DNA of 64,000 nt from positions 142,207 through 206,206 of the forward strand of contig NZ_FNXY01000005.1 of NCBI RefSeq assembly GCF_900108855.1, read 5' to 3'. Origin of the DNA: Dyadobacter koreensis. Lineage in GTDB: Bacteria > Bacteroidota > Bacteroidia > Cytophagales > Spirosomataceae. The notes below the pieces were generated by a model that saw only the letters and a list, made by a program, of their open reading frames with translations, searched no databases and was not told where the DNA came from. Numbering within the stretch: the stretch's first letter is position 1; the number at the start of each line of letters is the position of its first letter. Of the stretch, positions 8,249 to 15,361 are shown one piece after another. The position numbers were made by a program, and so were the translations under genes.

Positions 8249-9484
8249 ATGAAAACGATTGAAGAAAATCCCTCCGGCGCATATCAGGCGCCAGCAGTAA
8301 GTGCAGAACAGGCCGTTTTTCCCATTTTATTAGCGCTAAGTTTTTCCCATCTTTTGAATGATACTTTGCAATCACTTATCCCGTCTATTTACCCGATGGT
8401 TAAGGATTCTTTTCATTTAACATTCTCCCAGATTGGATTAATTACGTTTACATTTCAATTAAGCGCTTCCGTTTTTCAGCCACTTGTTGGCTTATACACG
8501 GATAAAAAACCACAACCTTTTGCATTAGCGATTGGGATGTGTTTTACCATGCTTGGATTAATTTCCCTTTCCATGGCACCAAGTTTTGAAATCATTCTTC
8601 TTTCTGTGGCTTTAATTGGTATAGGATCAGCAGTTTTCCATCCGGAAGCCTCTCGTATTGCGCGTATGGCCTCGGGAGGAAGACATGGAATGGCGCAGTC
8701 GCTTTTTCAGGTTGGAGGAAATGCGGGCAGCTCACTTGGGCCTTTGTTGGCAGCACTAATTATTTTACCATTTGGCCGGTTCCAGATTATCTGGTTTTCG
8801 CTGGTTGCCTTAATAGCAATAATTATCTTGTCGAAAGTGGGCGGATGGTATAAGAAAAATATGCATTTGAACCTCAAAAAATCCGGTGCATCCTCAGGAA
8901 ACGATCAGTCTATGAATCTTTCAAAAGGTAAAGTTGCCTTTTCAATTGGTATTCTTTTGCTTCTTATATTCTCCAAGTACATTTACATGGCGAGCTTAAC
9001 GAGTTACTATACGTTTTACCTGATCAATAAATTTGGAGTTTCGGTACAAAGTTCTCAAATACATCTTTTTGTCTTCTTGTTTTCTGTCGCTGCAGGAACA
9101 TTTGCCGGCGGTCCGGTAGGGGATAAAATAGGAAGAAAATACGTGATCTGGATATCTATTTTGGGTGTGGCGCCGTTTGCATTATTACTCCCTTATTGCA
9201 ATCTTTTTTGGACGGGAGCACTAACTGTAATAATTGGTTTAGTACTATCATCAGCATTTTCCGCAATTCTTGTTTACGCTCAGGAATTGATTCCAGGTAA
9301 GGTTGGAATGGTTGCTGGTTTATTCTTCGGATTTGCATTCGGGATTGCAGGAATAGGCTCCGCTATTTTAGGTAAGCTGGCAGACAGCACGAGTATCGAG
9401 TACGTATTCTGGGTATGCTCGTTCCTGCCATTAATTGGATTATTAACAGGATTTCTGCCGAATTTGGAGCGGAAGAAAGTTTAA
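8249..9484 (+). CDS. MFS transporter, fosmidomycin-resistance (Fsr)-like
   Basis: A 411-residue inner-membrane exporter of the major facilitator superfamily with 12 predicted helices. GIGSAVFHPEASRIA (~residue 128) and AQSLFQVGGNAGSSLGPLLA (~148) closely match the Fsr group; the loop motif of MFS (GLYTDKKPQPFALAIG, ~78) and its repeat in the second half (GPVGDKIGRKYVIW, ~289) are present. Fsr of E. coli exports fosmidomycin, but most homologues have no known substrate. The gene follows the GntR regulator directly and is probably in its operon. The TAA stop lies inside the left arm of an inverted repeat (9481-9577). Confidence 0.87.
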   Translation: MKTIEENPSGAYQAPAVSAEQAVFPILLALSFSHLLNDTLQSLIPSIYPMVKDSFHLTFSQIGLITFTFQLSASVFQPLVGLYTDKKPQPFALAIGMCFTMLGLISLSMAPSFEIILLSVALIGIGSAVFHPEASRIARMASGGRHGMAQSLFQVGGNAGSSLGPLLAALIILPFGRFQIIWFSLVALIAIIILSKVGGWYKKNMHLNLKKSGASSGNDQSMNLSKGKVAFSIGILLLLIFSKYIYMASLTSYYTFYLINKFGVSVQSSQIHLFVFLFSVAAGTFAGGPVGDKIGRKYVIWISILGVAPFALLLPYCNLFWTGALTVIIGLVLSSAFSAILVYAQELIPGKVGMVAGLFFGFAFGIAGIGSAILGKLADSTSIEYVFWVCSFLPLIGLLTGFLPNLERKKV

Positions 9485-9577
9485 ACGCAGAGTCTCGGAA
9501 GTTAAAAAAGGAGTTTCGCAGAGTTTTTCATTATTCTCTGCGAAACTCCTTTTGTATTCCTTTACCTCTGCGTTTAA
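9481..9577. repeat. Nested inverted repeat, two-way terminator between convergent genes
   Basis: The outer arms are TTAAACGCAGAG (9481-9492) and its perfect complement (9566-9577). The inner arms are AAAAGGAGTTTCGCAGAG (9506-9523) and its perfect complement (9536-9553) with a 12-base loop. The unit CGCAGAG appears in both arm pairs. The outer arms contain the stop codons of both flanking genes (9482-9484 and, on the minus strand, 9576-9574). Confidence 0.8.
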
Positions 9578-10245
9578 CCGTATATTCGCAAGATTAAATC
9601 TGGATCAGGACAAAGGTTTAGGAAATATTCTCGGTCAGAAAGGCTACTTACTCCGGGAAAATCCCCATTGTTTTCGCCAATTTCACTTATTATCTGAAAA
9701 TGTAGATGCGGAGGCCAATCGCCATTTTCAGGAAATGATCCAATCGTGGCAATTTGTTCCGCCGGCATTAGTAGTTTTCCAATATATAATTCATCCAGTG
9801 ATTGCAAAGAAAGGTGGCCGTACAAAGTAAAAAAAGGCAGACCTTCCAGTACATGTTTTAAAATAATCGTGGGACCATAATCTCCGAAATGATTATTAAA
9901 TGCAAAACTATGTATTTCTCCGGCGATCGGCGCATAAACCGGCTCACCGGCATCAGCCCAGATATCAACTCCGAGATGGATGCTCCTGGCATTTTCCTGA
10001 TTCGTGAAATGTTCTCGTTGGCGATAAATTACACGATCTTCGTCATATCCTCCAATTCCAACATATTGATTTTGGGACAACATTTCGCCAAAAACATATT
10101 TGGAAAATACCGAAGTCTCAGTTAAGTCACGACTTAACAAATCTTTATTGTTTTCAGAAAAATCAAGTTTTCGAAAAGGTTTTTTGCTTGAAATAACCTT
10201 TTCGAAGTGAGGATAATCTCGAAGAATTTCGGATAGTGATTTCAT
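9574..10245 (-). CDS. M23 family metallopeptidase (LytM-like)
   Basis: About 223 residues from the ATG at 10245; a TTG six codons earlier is less likely. The zinc-site motifs of M23 are present: HLGVDIWAD (His and Asp ligands), LYGHLS and PPHLHFQ (HxH). They sit in the central to C-terminal half. M23 enzymes cleave peptide cross-links of peptidoglycan. Unusually, no signal peptide or membrane segment is visible: the N-terminus is MKSLSEILRDYPHFEKVI. It could be exported by another route, be cytoplasmic, or have its true start elsewhere. It converges on the Fsr-like gene; the 9481-9577 repeat ends both. Confidence 0.82.
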   Translation of the reverse strand: MKSLSEILRDYPHFEKVISSKKPFRKLDFSENNKDLLSRDLTETSVFSKYVFGEMLSQNQYVGIGGYDEDRVIYRQREHFTNQENARSIHLGVDIWADAGEPVYAPIAGEIHSFAFNNHFGDYGPTIILKHVLEGLPFFTLYGHLSLQSLDELYIGKLLMPAEQIATIGSFPENGDWPPHLHFQIISEIGENNGDFPGVSSLSDREYFLNLCPDPDLILRIYG

Positions 10246-10303
10246 TAAAATCAATTTTTCCAATTACAATTGCTACCAGACATTTAAAAACTGATTTCTT
10301 GTC

Positions 10304-12880
10304 TTAGTTGTTTGGATTCAGAACCAAAGTGATTCTTTGTAAAACATCTTTTAAATGATACCTGGTGATCTTGTCGGTCTGAACTGGTATCGCTTTTTGA
10401 ATTGAGGATTTTAGAATTTCCAAATGTCCTCGTGCAATGGATGGGAGATCTGTTTTTTCTAACTCAACGACGCGTGTAGAGGAGGCATATACAGTTCCGG
10501 GCGGGATCGACTGAACGTTTGCCTTTCCCGGCTTCAGTAAATTTATCATTTTCTCTATATATACCTTCTGTAAGTTTCTTTGATAAATGTCAAGGGGTTG
10601 ACCACTTTTAATTCCTGTCCAGATATTACTTTCCAGATCAGTAAAAAGATCATCTTCTGTATAAAACTTGGATGATATTCCGGTCTCCATTAATCTGGCG
10701 GCTCTATCTCCTGAAAATAAAGAAGTTAAGGCATATTCTTGTAAAGATTTTATGGCCTCAACACCCGTTTCCGGTTTTATTTTACGAAGTATATTTTGAT
10801 CCAGTAACCAGGTTGGCGTTGTAAAAAGTTGCGTGTTGAGAAATTTAACTGCTTCTCTCTGTGTACTTTTAGGTACGGTAGCAAAAACGACATTATCCAT
10901 GTCATAGGTGGTTGGTGTATCATAAACGCCGCCGATATTTTTTATGACATGCCCTAAATAACGGCGATATTGAGTAATGACATTATTATATAGTTCATCA
11001 AGCTCTTTGTAGCTTTCTCCATCTTCCGTACTCCATTTCACAAGATTTGGTAAAATTCTTTGCAGGTTTTTGATACCATATTCAGAAGCTTTCATAGCAT
11101 TATCACCTAAATCTTCGGTTTGGTACCGCGGATCATAAGGGCTATTTTCGGTGCCATAATGTAGACGCGAGTTTTTATAAGCTTCTTTGGTCCAATTGTT
11201 TAGAATAGTTTTTATCTCCTTTTCGCTTTTGTCTGGGAAATAACTATAACCCCACTTTATTGCCCATTCATCGTAATCTCCGATTCTCGGGAAAAGGTTG
11301 GTAATACCGTCTTCGGGCTGTGCCACGTAGTTAAATCTCGCATAATCCATGATGGAAGAAGTGTGGCCATTTTTCTGAATCCAAACTTTATCGCGAAGCT
11401 TTTCAACGGGTGTAGCGGAACTTGCACCCATATTATGTCTCAGACCAAGCGTATGCCCTACCTCATGCGAGGAAACGAAACGAACAAGCTGGCCCATTAA
11501 TTCATCGTCAAATGTCTTTGTGCGAGCTGCTGAATCGACTGCAGCGCCTTGAATGATATACCAGTTACGAACCAACCGCATAACGTTGTGATACCAGCTT
11601 ATATGGCTTTCAAGTATTTCACCACTTCGGGGATCATGTACATTTGGGCCAGACGCATTTTGAACATCCGACGCGAGATAGCGAATTACAGAGAACCGGG
11701 CATCTTCCAAGCTCATCGTTGTATCTTTTTCAGGCCAGTATTCTCCGCGAATTGCGTTTTTCCAACCTGCTTTTTCAAAAGCAATTTGCCAATCATCTAC
11801 ACCAGCTTTTAAGAATTTACGCCATTTATCGGGAGTAGCCGGATCAATGTAAAAAACAATCGGTTTTTTCGGTTCTATCAGCTCTCCATTCTTTTGCCGT
11901 TTTAAATCTTCTTCAGTTTTTGGCTCTAATCTCCACCTTACAGCGAAGATTTCATAGTCAGATTTTTGAGATTCTTCTCCAAATACAGCATATTGATTTG
12001 CAAAATAACCAACACGGTTATCAAATATTCGTTTTTTCATCGGCACTTTTGGGAGCAGAACAAGAGAGGTATTTAGTTCCATAGTAACAACTCCGGCGTC
12101 ATATCCAGATGGATAATATTGTCCGATGCTTGGCGTCGGAGTGGCAGTAACGGTAGGAGTTACTACTGCGAAGGTCTTTATTGTACGTATTTCGGTATTG
12201 TTAGTATAAGAATTGATCTTCTGAATGAAAGATGACTCCTTTTTAAAAGCAGCCAGTTTGTGATATTGTTTTAAAATAGGAGAGAGAGAAAAGGTTTGAT
12301 TGTCTCCGTTAAAAAACTCTGTGACATCAATCACAGAGGATTTTTCCGAATCTTCGCTTTTCTGAGCCTTTATATCAAAGACACCTATGATAGGGTCTGA
12401 GTTAGAATTTTTTACGGCCTGAGATATCGGTTTTGTACTATCAGGACTTGCCATGACAACCGTAACTGATCTTAATAAAAGACTATTGTCAAAACCTTTT
12501 TCCCAACGAATCATTTGACGTTTAACTTCCTGTCCGCCATAAACATTTCCGCCTGCAGCAGCTTTCGAATAACGTGTGACCGCCATGATGTCACGGTTTA
12601 AAAGCGAATCGGGAATCTCAAAATACCATTTATCAGACATTCTGTGAACGGAAATCATTCCCTTTTGACTCACCGCAGAATCGTCAATAAAATCTTTGAA
12701 TGCTTTTGGAGACTTCTTTTTTTCGTCTTTCAACTTGTCTTTTACAGCATCTGCAACGGCGTCGACTGCCTTATCGACTTTTTTCTGGTCTTCCTTTTTA
12801 TCTTTTTTCTTCTGCGCTTGTGCAAAAGAAACCGTCGTTAAGATGAGGGAAAATAATAGAAGAAGTTTTTTTAATTTCAT
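10304..12880 (-). CDS. Zinc-dependent metalloprotease (DUF5117/DUF5118/DUF4953 type)
   Basis: An 858-residue secreted protein. It starts with a signal peptide (MKLKKLLLLFSLILTTVSFA) and a Lys/Asp-rich linker, continues with the DUF5118/DUF5117 beta region, and has the metzincin-like site HEVGHTLGLRHN near residues 468-479: three zinc-binding His and the catalytic Glu. A C-terminal helical region follows. Members of this family are widespread in Bacteroidota and predicted to be periplasmic or surface proteases, but substrates are unknown. No T9SS sorting domain is visible at the C-terminus. The gene stands alone between the M23 peptidase and ppx; the 137-base gap to ppx holds a hairpin. Confidence 0.9.
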   Translation of the reverse strand: MKLKKLLLLFSLILTTVSFAQAQKKKDKKEDQKKVDKAVDAVADAVKDKLKDEKKKSPKAFKDFIDDSAVSQKGMISVHRMSDKWYFEIPDSLLNRDIMAVTRYSKAAAGGNVYGGQEVKRQMIRWEKGFDNSLLLRSVTVVMASPDSTKPISQAVKNSNSDPIIGVFDIKAQKSEDSEKSSVIDVTEFFNGDNQTFSLSPILKQYHKLAAFKKESSFIQKINSYTNNTEIRTIKTFAVVTPTVTATPTPSIGQYYPSGYDAGVVTMELNTSLVLLPKVPMKKRIFDNRVGYFANQYAVFGEESQKSDYEIFAVRWRLEPKTEEDLKRQKNGELIEPKKPIVFYIDPATPDKWRKFLKAGVDDWQIAFEKAGWKNAIRGEYWPEKDTTMSLEDARFSVIRYLASDVQNASGPNVHDPRSGEILESHISWYHNVMRLVRNWYIIQGAAVDSAARTKTFDDELMGQLVRFVSSHEVGHTLGLRHNMGASSATPVEKLRDKVWIQKNGHTSSIMDYARFNYVAQPEDGITNLFPRIGDYDEWAIKWGYSYFPDKSEKEIKTILNNWTKEAYKNSRLHYGTENSPYDPRYQTEDLGDNAMKASEYGIKNLQRILPNLVKWSTEDGESYKELDELYNNVITQYRRYLGHVIKNIGGVYDTPTTYDMDNVVFATVPKSTQREAVKFLNTQLFTTPTWLLDQNILRKIKPETGVEAIKSLQEYALTSLFSGDRAARLMETGISSKFYTEDDLFTDLESNIWTGIKSGQPLDIYQRNLQKVYIEKMINLLKPGKANVQSIPPGTVYASSTRVVELEKTDLPSIARGHLEILKSSIQKAIPVQTDKITRYHLKDVLQRITLVLNPNN

Positions 12881-12942
12881 GAAGATTGAGAACGTATTTT
12901 TAATGATTGAGTAAACAAAAATAATAATTTGGATGGTATGGC

Positions 12943-12992
12943 AATCCCCCTTTCACCGCCAACGATTTTCGTGTGCCGTTGAAAGAGGGATT
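12943..12992 (-). terminator. Hairpin downstream of ppx
   Basis: AATCCCcCTTTCA and TGAAAGaGGGATT form 13-base arms with one internal mismatch, 25 bases beyond the stop of the phosphatase gene. It lies between that gene and the next minus-strand gene. Confidence 0.45.
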
Positions 12993-13017
12993 TTCGAAAA
13001 ATAAGTTGCGCGGAATT

Positions 13018-13953
13018 TCAGAGATCGAGCAATTTTGCCAGAACGCCTTCTTTCAACGCATGGCTGGAAACTTGTATCTTGGAGATTTTATGGCTTTTTA
13101 ATACATAATCAACTAGGCAAACTGCGACAACGATCATATCAACGCGAAGCGCAATCATACCAGGAATCGCCATGCGTTCATCATGATTCCCGGAAAGAAT
13201 CAGTGCGTATGCCCGATAAAATTCGTCAAGAGATATTACGAAATCAGTTTGAGTCCGTGAAGGCCATTCTCCTGTACGGTATTGATAATCAATGTCCACA
13301 AGTGTATCGAATGTTCCGGAAGATCCGACCAGTTTTACGGGAGCATACTGGTGCACTGCATTGGCGAGCGGAATCAAATTTTCATCGAAATAATTGTATA
13401 AGCGTTTTTTATCGCTTTCAGAAATCGGATCGTTTTTCATGAATTTTTCCATCAGACGTTGTCCGCCAATCTCGAAACTTTGTTTCCAGAATATCTGCTT
13501 TTCGTTTCCGATAATAAACTCAACGCTGCCGCCACCAATGTCCATGATGAGCGAAGGTTCTTTTCCTAAATTTACTCCTGTCCGGACGCCGTTGTAAATA
13601 TATTCAGCCTCCTGATTTCCATCAATAACAGTTATTGTGATACCGGTTTCTTTCAGAATTTTCTCACAAAAGAGATCGCGGTTCTCTGCATTTCTTATGG
13701 CGCTTGTTCCAAACGCGAAAGTATTTTCCTTTGAAACTCCGAAAATATCAAGCTGTTCCCTGAAAAAATGAAGCACTTTCAGCGCGCGCTCCGTCGCTTC
13801 ATCTGTAATGAGTTTTTTGTTGATTCCACCCAGTCCAATCTGGGTTGGCTGGCTTTTATGAAAAAGCGTAGCAATATTTTCGCCATTTTTTTCAACAATC
13901 AGCAGATGAAATGTGTTTGTTCCTAAATCAATAATACCCAATCGGGAGCTCAT
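13018..13953 (-). CDS. Ppx/GppA family phosphatase (exopolyphosphatase)
   Basis: A 311-residue member of the ASKHA (actin-like ATPase) superfamily. The first phosphate loop LGIIDLGTNTFHLLI is at residues 5-19, the second phosphate motif MDIGGGSVEFII near 140, and VGSSGTFDTL near 210. The family hydrolyses terminal phosphate of polyphosphate or the 5' phosphate of pppGpp; the short two-domain form without the HD C-terminal domain is usual in Bacteroidota. Cytoplasmic. It stands alone, divergent from rpsU across 157 bases, and sits behind a likely terminator hairpin at 12943-12992. Confidence 0.9.
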   Translation of the reverse strand: MSSRLGIIDLGTNTFHLLIVEKNGENIATLFHKSQPTQIGLGGINKKLITDEATERALKVLHFFREQLDIFGVSKENTFAFGTSAIRNAENRDLFCEKILKETGITITVIDGNQEAEYIYNGVRTGVNLGKEPSLIMDIGGGSVEFIIGNEKQIFWKQSFEIGGQRLMEKFMKNDPISESDKKRLYNYFDENLIPLANAVHQYAPVKLVGSSGTFDTLVDIDYQYRTGEWPSRTQTDFVISLDEFYRAYALILSGNHDERMAIPGMIALRVDMIVVAVCLVDYVLKSHKISKIQVSSHALKEGVLAKLLDL

Positions 13954-14031
13954 AGGCGGTGGTTAGTCGGTTAATCCCTTCATTATAATGGGCAAGTTGC
14001 AAAAAATACCTAATTTTTAATGAGTTATTTC

Positions 14032-14062
14032 TTGATTTTCTGTTTAATAAGTCTTTTCTTTG
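14032..14062 (+). promoter_or_regulatory. Putative rpsU promoter
   Basis: TTG at 14032-14034 and TTTCTTTG at 14055-14062 (one base off TAnnTTTG) are 20 bases apart, the normal spacing. The ATG is 48 bases downstream. Confidence 0.45.
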
Positions 14063-14110
14063 CAGTCCAATTTCAGAAAACCAGTTCAAAGAACATTATA
14101 TCTTATAAGC

Positions 14111-14305
14111 ATGCTTATTATTAACATTAAGGACAACGAATCGATCGATCGCGCTTTGAAGCGTTACAAAAAGAAATTTGAAAGAACTGGCACAATGCGT
14201 CAGCTTCGTTCTCGTACCGCATTCGAAAAACCATCTGTAAAGCGTCGTTTCGAAGTTTTGCGTGCGGTATACAAAGAAAAAACTTACGGTCACCTGGAAG
14301 ACTAG
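14111..14305 (+). CDS. rpsU: 30S ribosomal protein S21
   Basis: A 64-residue small basic protein of the 30S subunit. It starts MLIINIKDNESIDRALKRYK and continues with KKFERTG and QLRSRTAFEKPSVKRR, the S21 hallmark. I start at the ATG at 14111, since this is the known S21 N-terminus; the frame is open further upstream but the promoter-like sequence ends at 14062. In Bacteroidota S21 and Shine-Dalgarno-poor leaders go together, because the anti-SD sequence is masked on the ribosome. A strong hairpin follows before xerC. Confidence 0.96.
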   Translation: MLIINIKDNESIDRALKRYKKKFERTGTMRQLRSRTAFEKPSVKRRFEVLRAVYKEKTYGHLED

Positions 14306-14372
14306 TTCTTTTTGAATTGTTTTTCTGTTGAAAAGTAGGATGGGATAATTATATCCCATGCAATAACATTGT

Positions 14373-14407
14373 GAAAAAGGGTTGTCTTGTATAAGACAGC
14401 CCTTTTT
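14373..14407 (+). terminator. rpsU terminator
   Basis: AAAAGGGTTGTCTT and AAGACAGCCCTTTT pair around a 4-base loop with one mismatch, followed by T-rich sequence. A second small hairpin (TGGGATA/TATCCCA, 14340-14357) precedes it. Confidence 0.7.
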
Positions 14408-14421
14408 TGTACGTTAGGGCC

Positions 14422-15294
14422 ATGATAGAGCCCTTTTTGGAATACCTGGCATTTGAAAAACGATCCAGTGAACATACGGTGATCTCATACCGGACTGATC
14501 TGGACCAGTTTAGAAAGTATTTGCTGTTCCAATATGAACTTGACAAGCCTGAAACGGCGAGCTCTGTAATGTTGCGCTCATGGATTGTCAGTTTGATGGA
14601 GGAGAAATTAAATCCGACATCAATTAATCGCAAAATGGCTTCCTTGCGATCCTATTACAGCTTTCTGCGCCGAAGAAAATTTATTACCAAAGATCCTTCC
14701 GGGATTTTGACATCGATGAAAATGCGGAGAAAACTACCGGCTTTCGTTGATGAAAAAGCTATGGAATCACTTTTTGATTCGGAAGGATTTACAGATGATT
14801 TCACTGGCTGCCGCGACCGAGTAATTATGGAACTATTATATGGAACAGGCATTCGTCTTTCCGAATTAATTGATCTTGAACTAAGAAATTTAGAACTCGA
14901 GTCGCGCATTATACGGGTAACGGGAAAGCGTGGCAAAGAACGCTTGATTCCAATATCAAGCCTGCTGGTTGATTTTTTGAAACAATACCTTATTTACCGG
15001 TCGCCTGAGGAACCTACACAAGCGCTGATTTTAACGGATTCAGGAAAGCCGGCTTATCCGGTTTTTATTCAAAGAACGGTCAAAAAGTATCTCTCTGAAG
15101 TAACAACCTTGCAGCAGAAAAGTCCTCACGTTTTGAGGCACACGTATGCAACACATTTACTGAATCGGGGTGCAGATCTGAATGCAATTAAGGAATTGCT
15201 GGGCCATGCAAATCTGGCTGCTACTCAGATTTATACACATAACTCCATAGAAAAACTTAAAAAAACACACCAACAAGCGCATCCAAAGGCCTGA
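14422..15294 (+). CDS. xerC: Tyrosine recombinase of the XerC type
   Basis: A 290-residue site-specific recombinase. The N-terminal SAM-like core-binding domain covers residues ~1-85 and the catalytic domain ~105-290. Catalytic residues are visible: Arg in GTGIRLSEL (~143), HVLRH (His/Arg, ~235-239), LLGHANLAATQIY with the second His and the nucleophile Tyr (~271). The family resolves chromosome dimers at dif together with a partner. The rpsU-xerC order is common in Bacteroidota, which supports a housekeeping Xer protein over a mobile-element integrase. Start: ATG at 14422, straight after the rpsU terminator. Confidence 0.88.
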   Translation: MIEPFLEYLAFEKRSSEHTVISYRTDLDQFRKYLLFQYELDKPETASSVMLRSWIVSLMEEKLNPTSINRKMASLRSYYSFLRRRKFITKDPSGILTSMKMRRKLPAFVDEKAMESLFDSEGFTDDFTGCRDRVIMELLYGTGIRLSELIDLELRNLELESRIIRVTGKRGKERLIPISSLLVDFLKQYLIYRSPEEPTQALILTDSGKPAYPVFIQRTVKKYLSEVTTLQQKSPHVLRHTYATHLLNRGADLNAIKELLGHANLAATQIYTHNSIEKLKKTHQQAHPKA

Positions 15295-15311
15295 TACCGA
15301 TTTTTTTCAGG

Positions 15312-15319
15312 TATATTTG
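15312..15319 (+). promoter_or_regulatory. Putative -7 element for ppc
   Basis: TATATTTG matches TAnnTTTG exactly and lies 42 bases before the ATG at 15362. No good -33 element is seen. Confidence 0.4.
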
Positions 15320-15361
15320 TTTTGTATTGCCGGTCTCAAAATAAAATTTTGTCACGCTATT

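Noticed and set aside
14340-14357. TGGGATA/TATCCCA hairpin as a separate regulatory site
   Set aside because: It directly precedes the strong rpsU terminator and has no T-run; likely part of the same end region.
14422-15294. Tyrosine recombinase as integrase of a mobile element
   Set aside because: No att-like repeats, no phage or conjugation genes nearby; rpsU-xerC is a common housekeeping arrangement.
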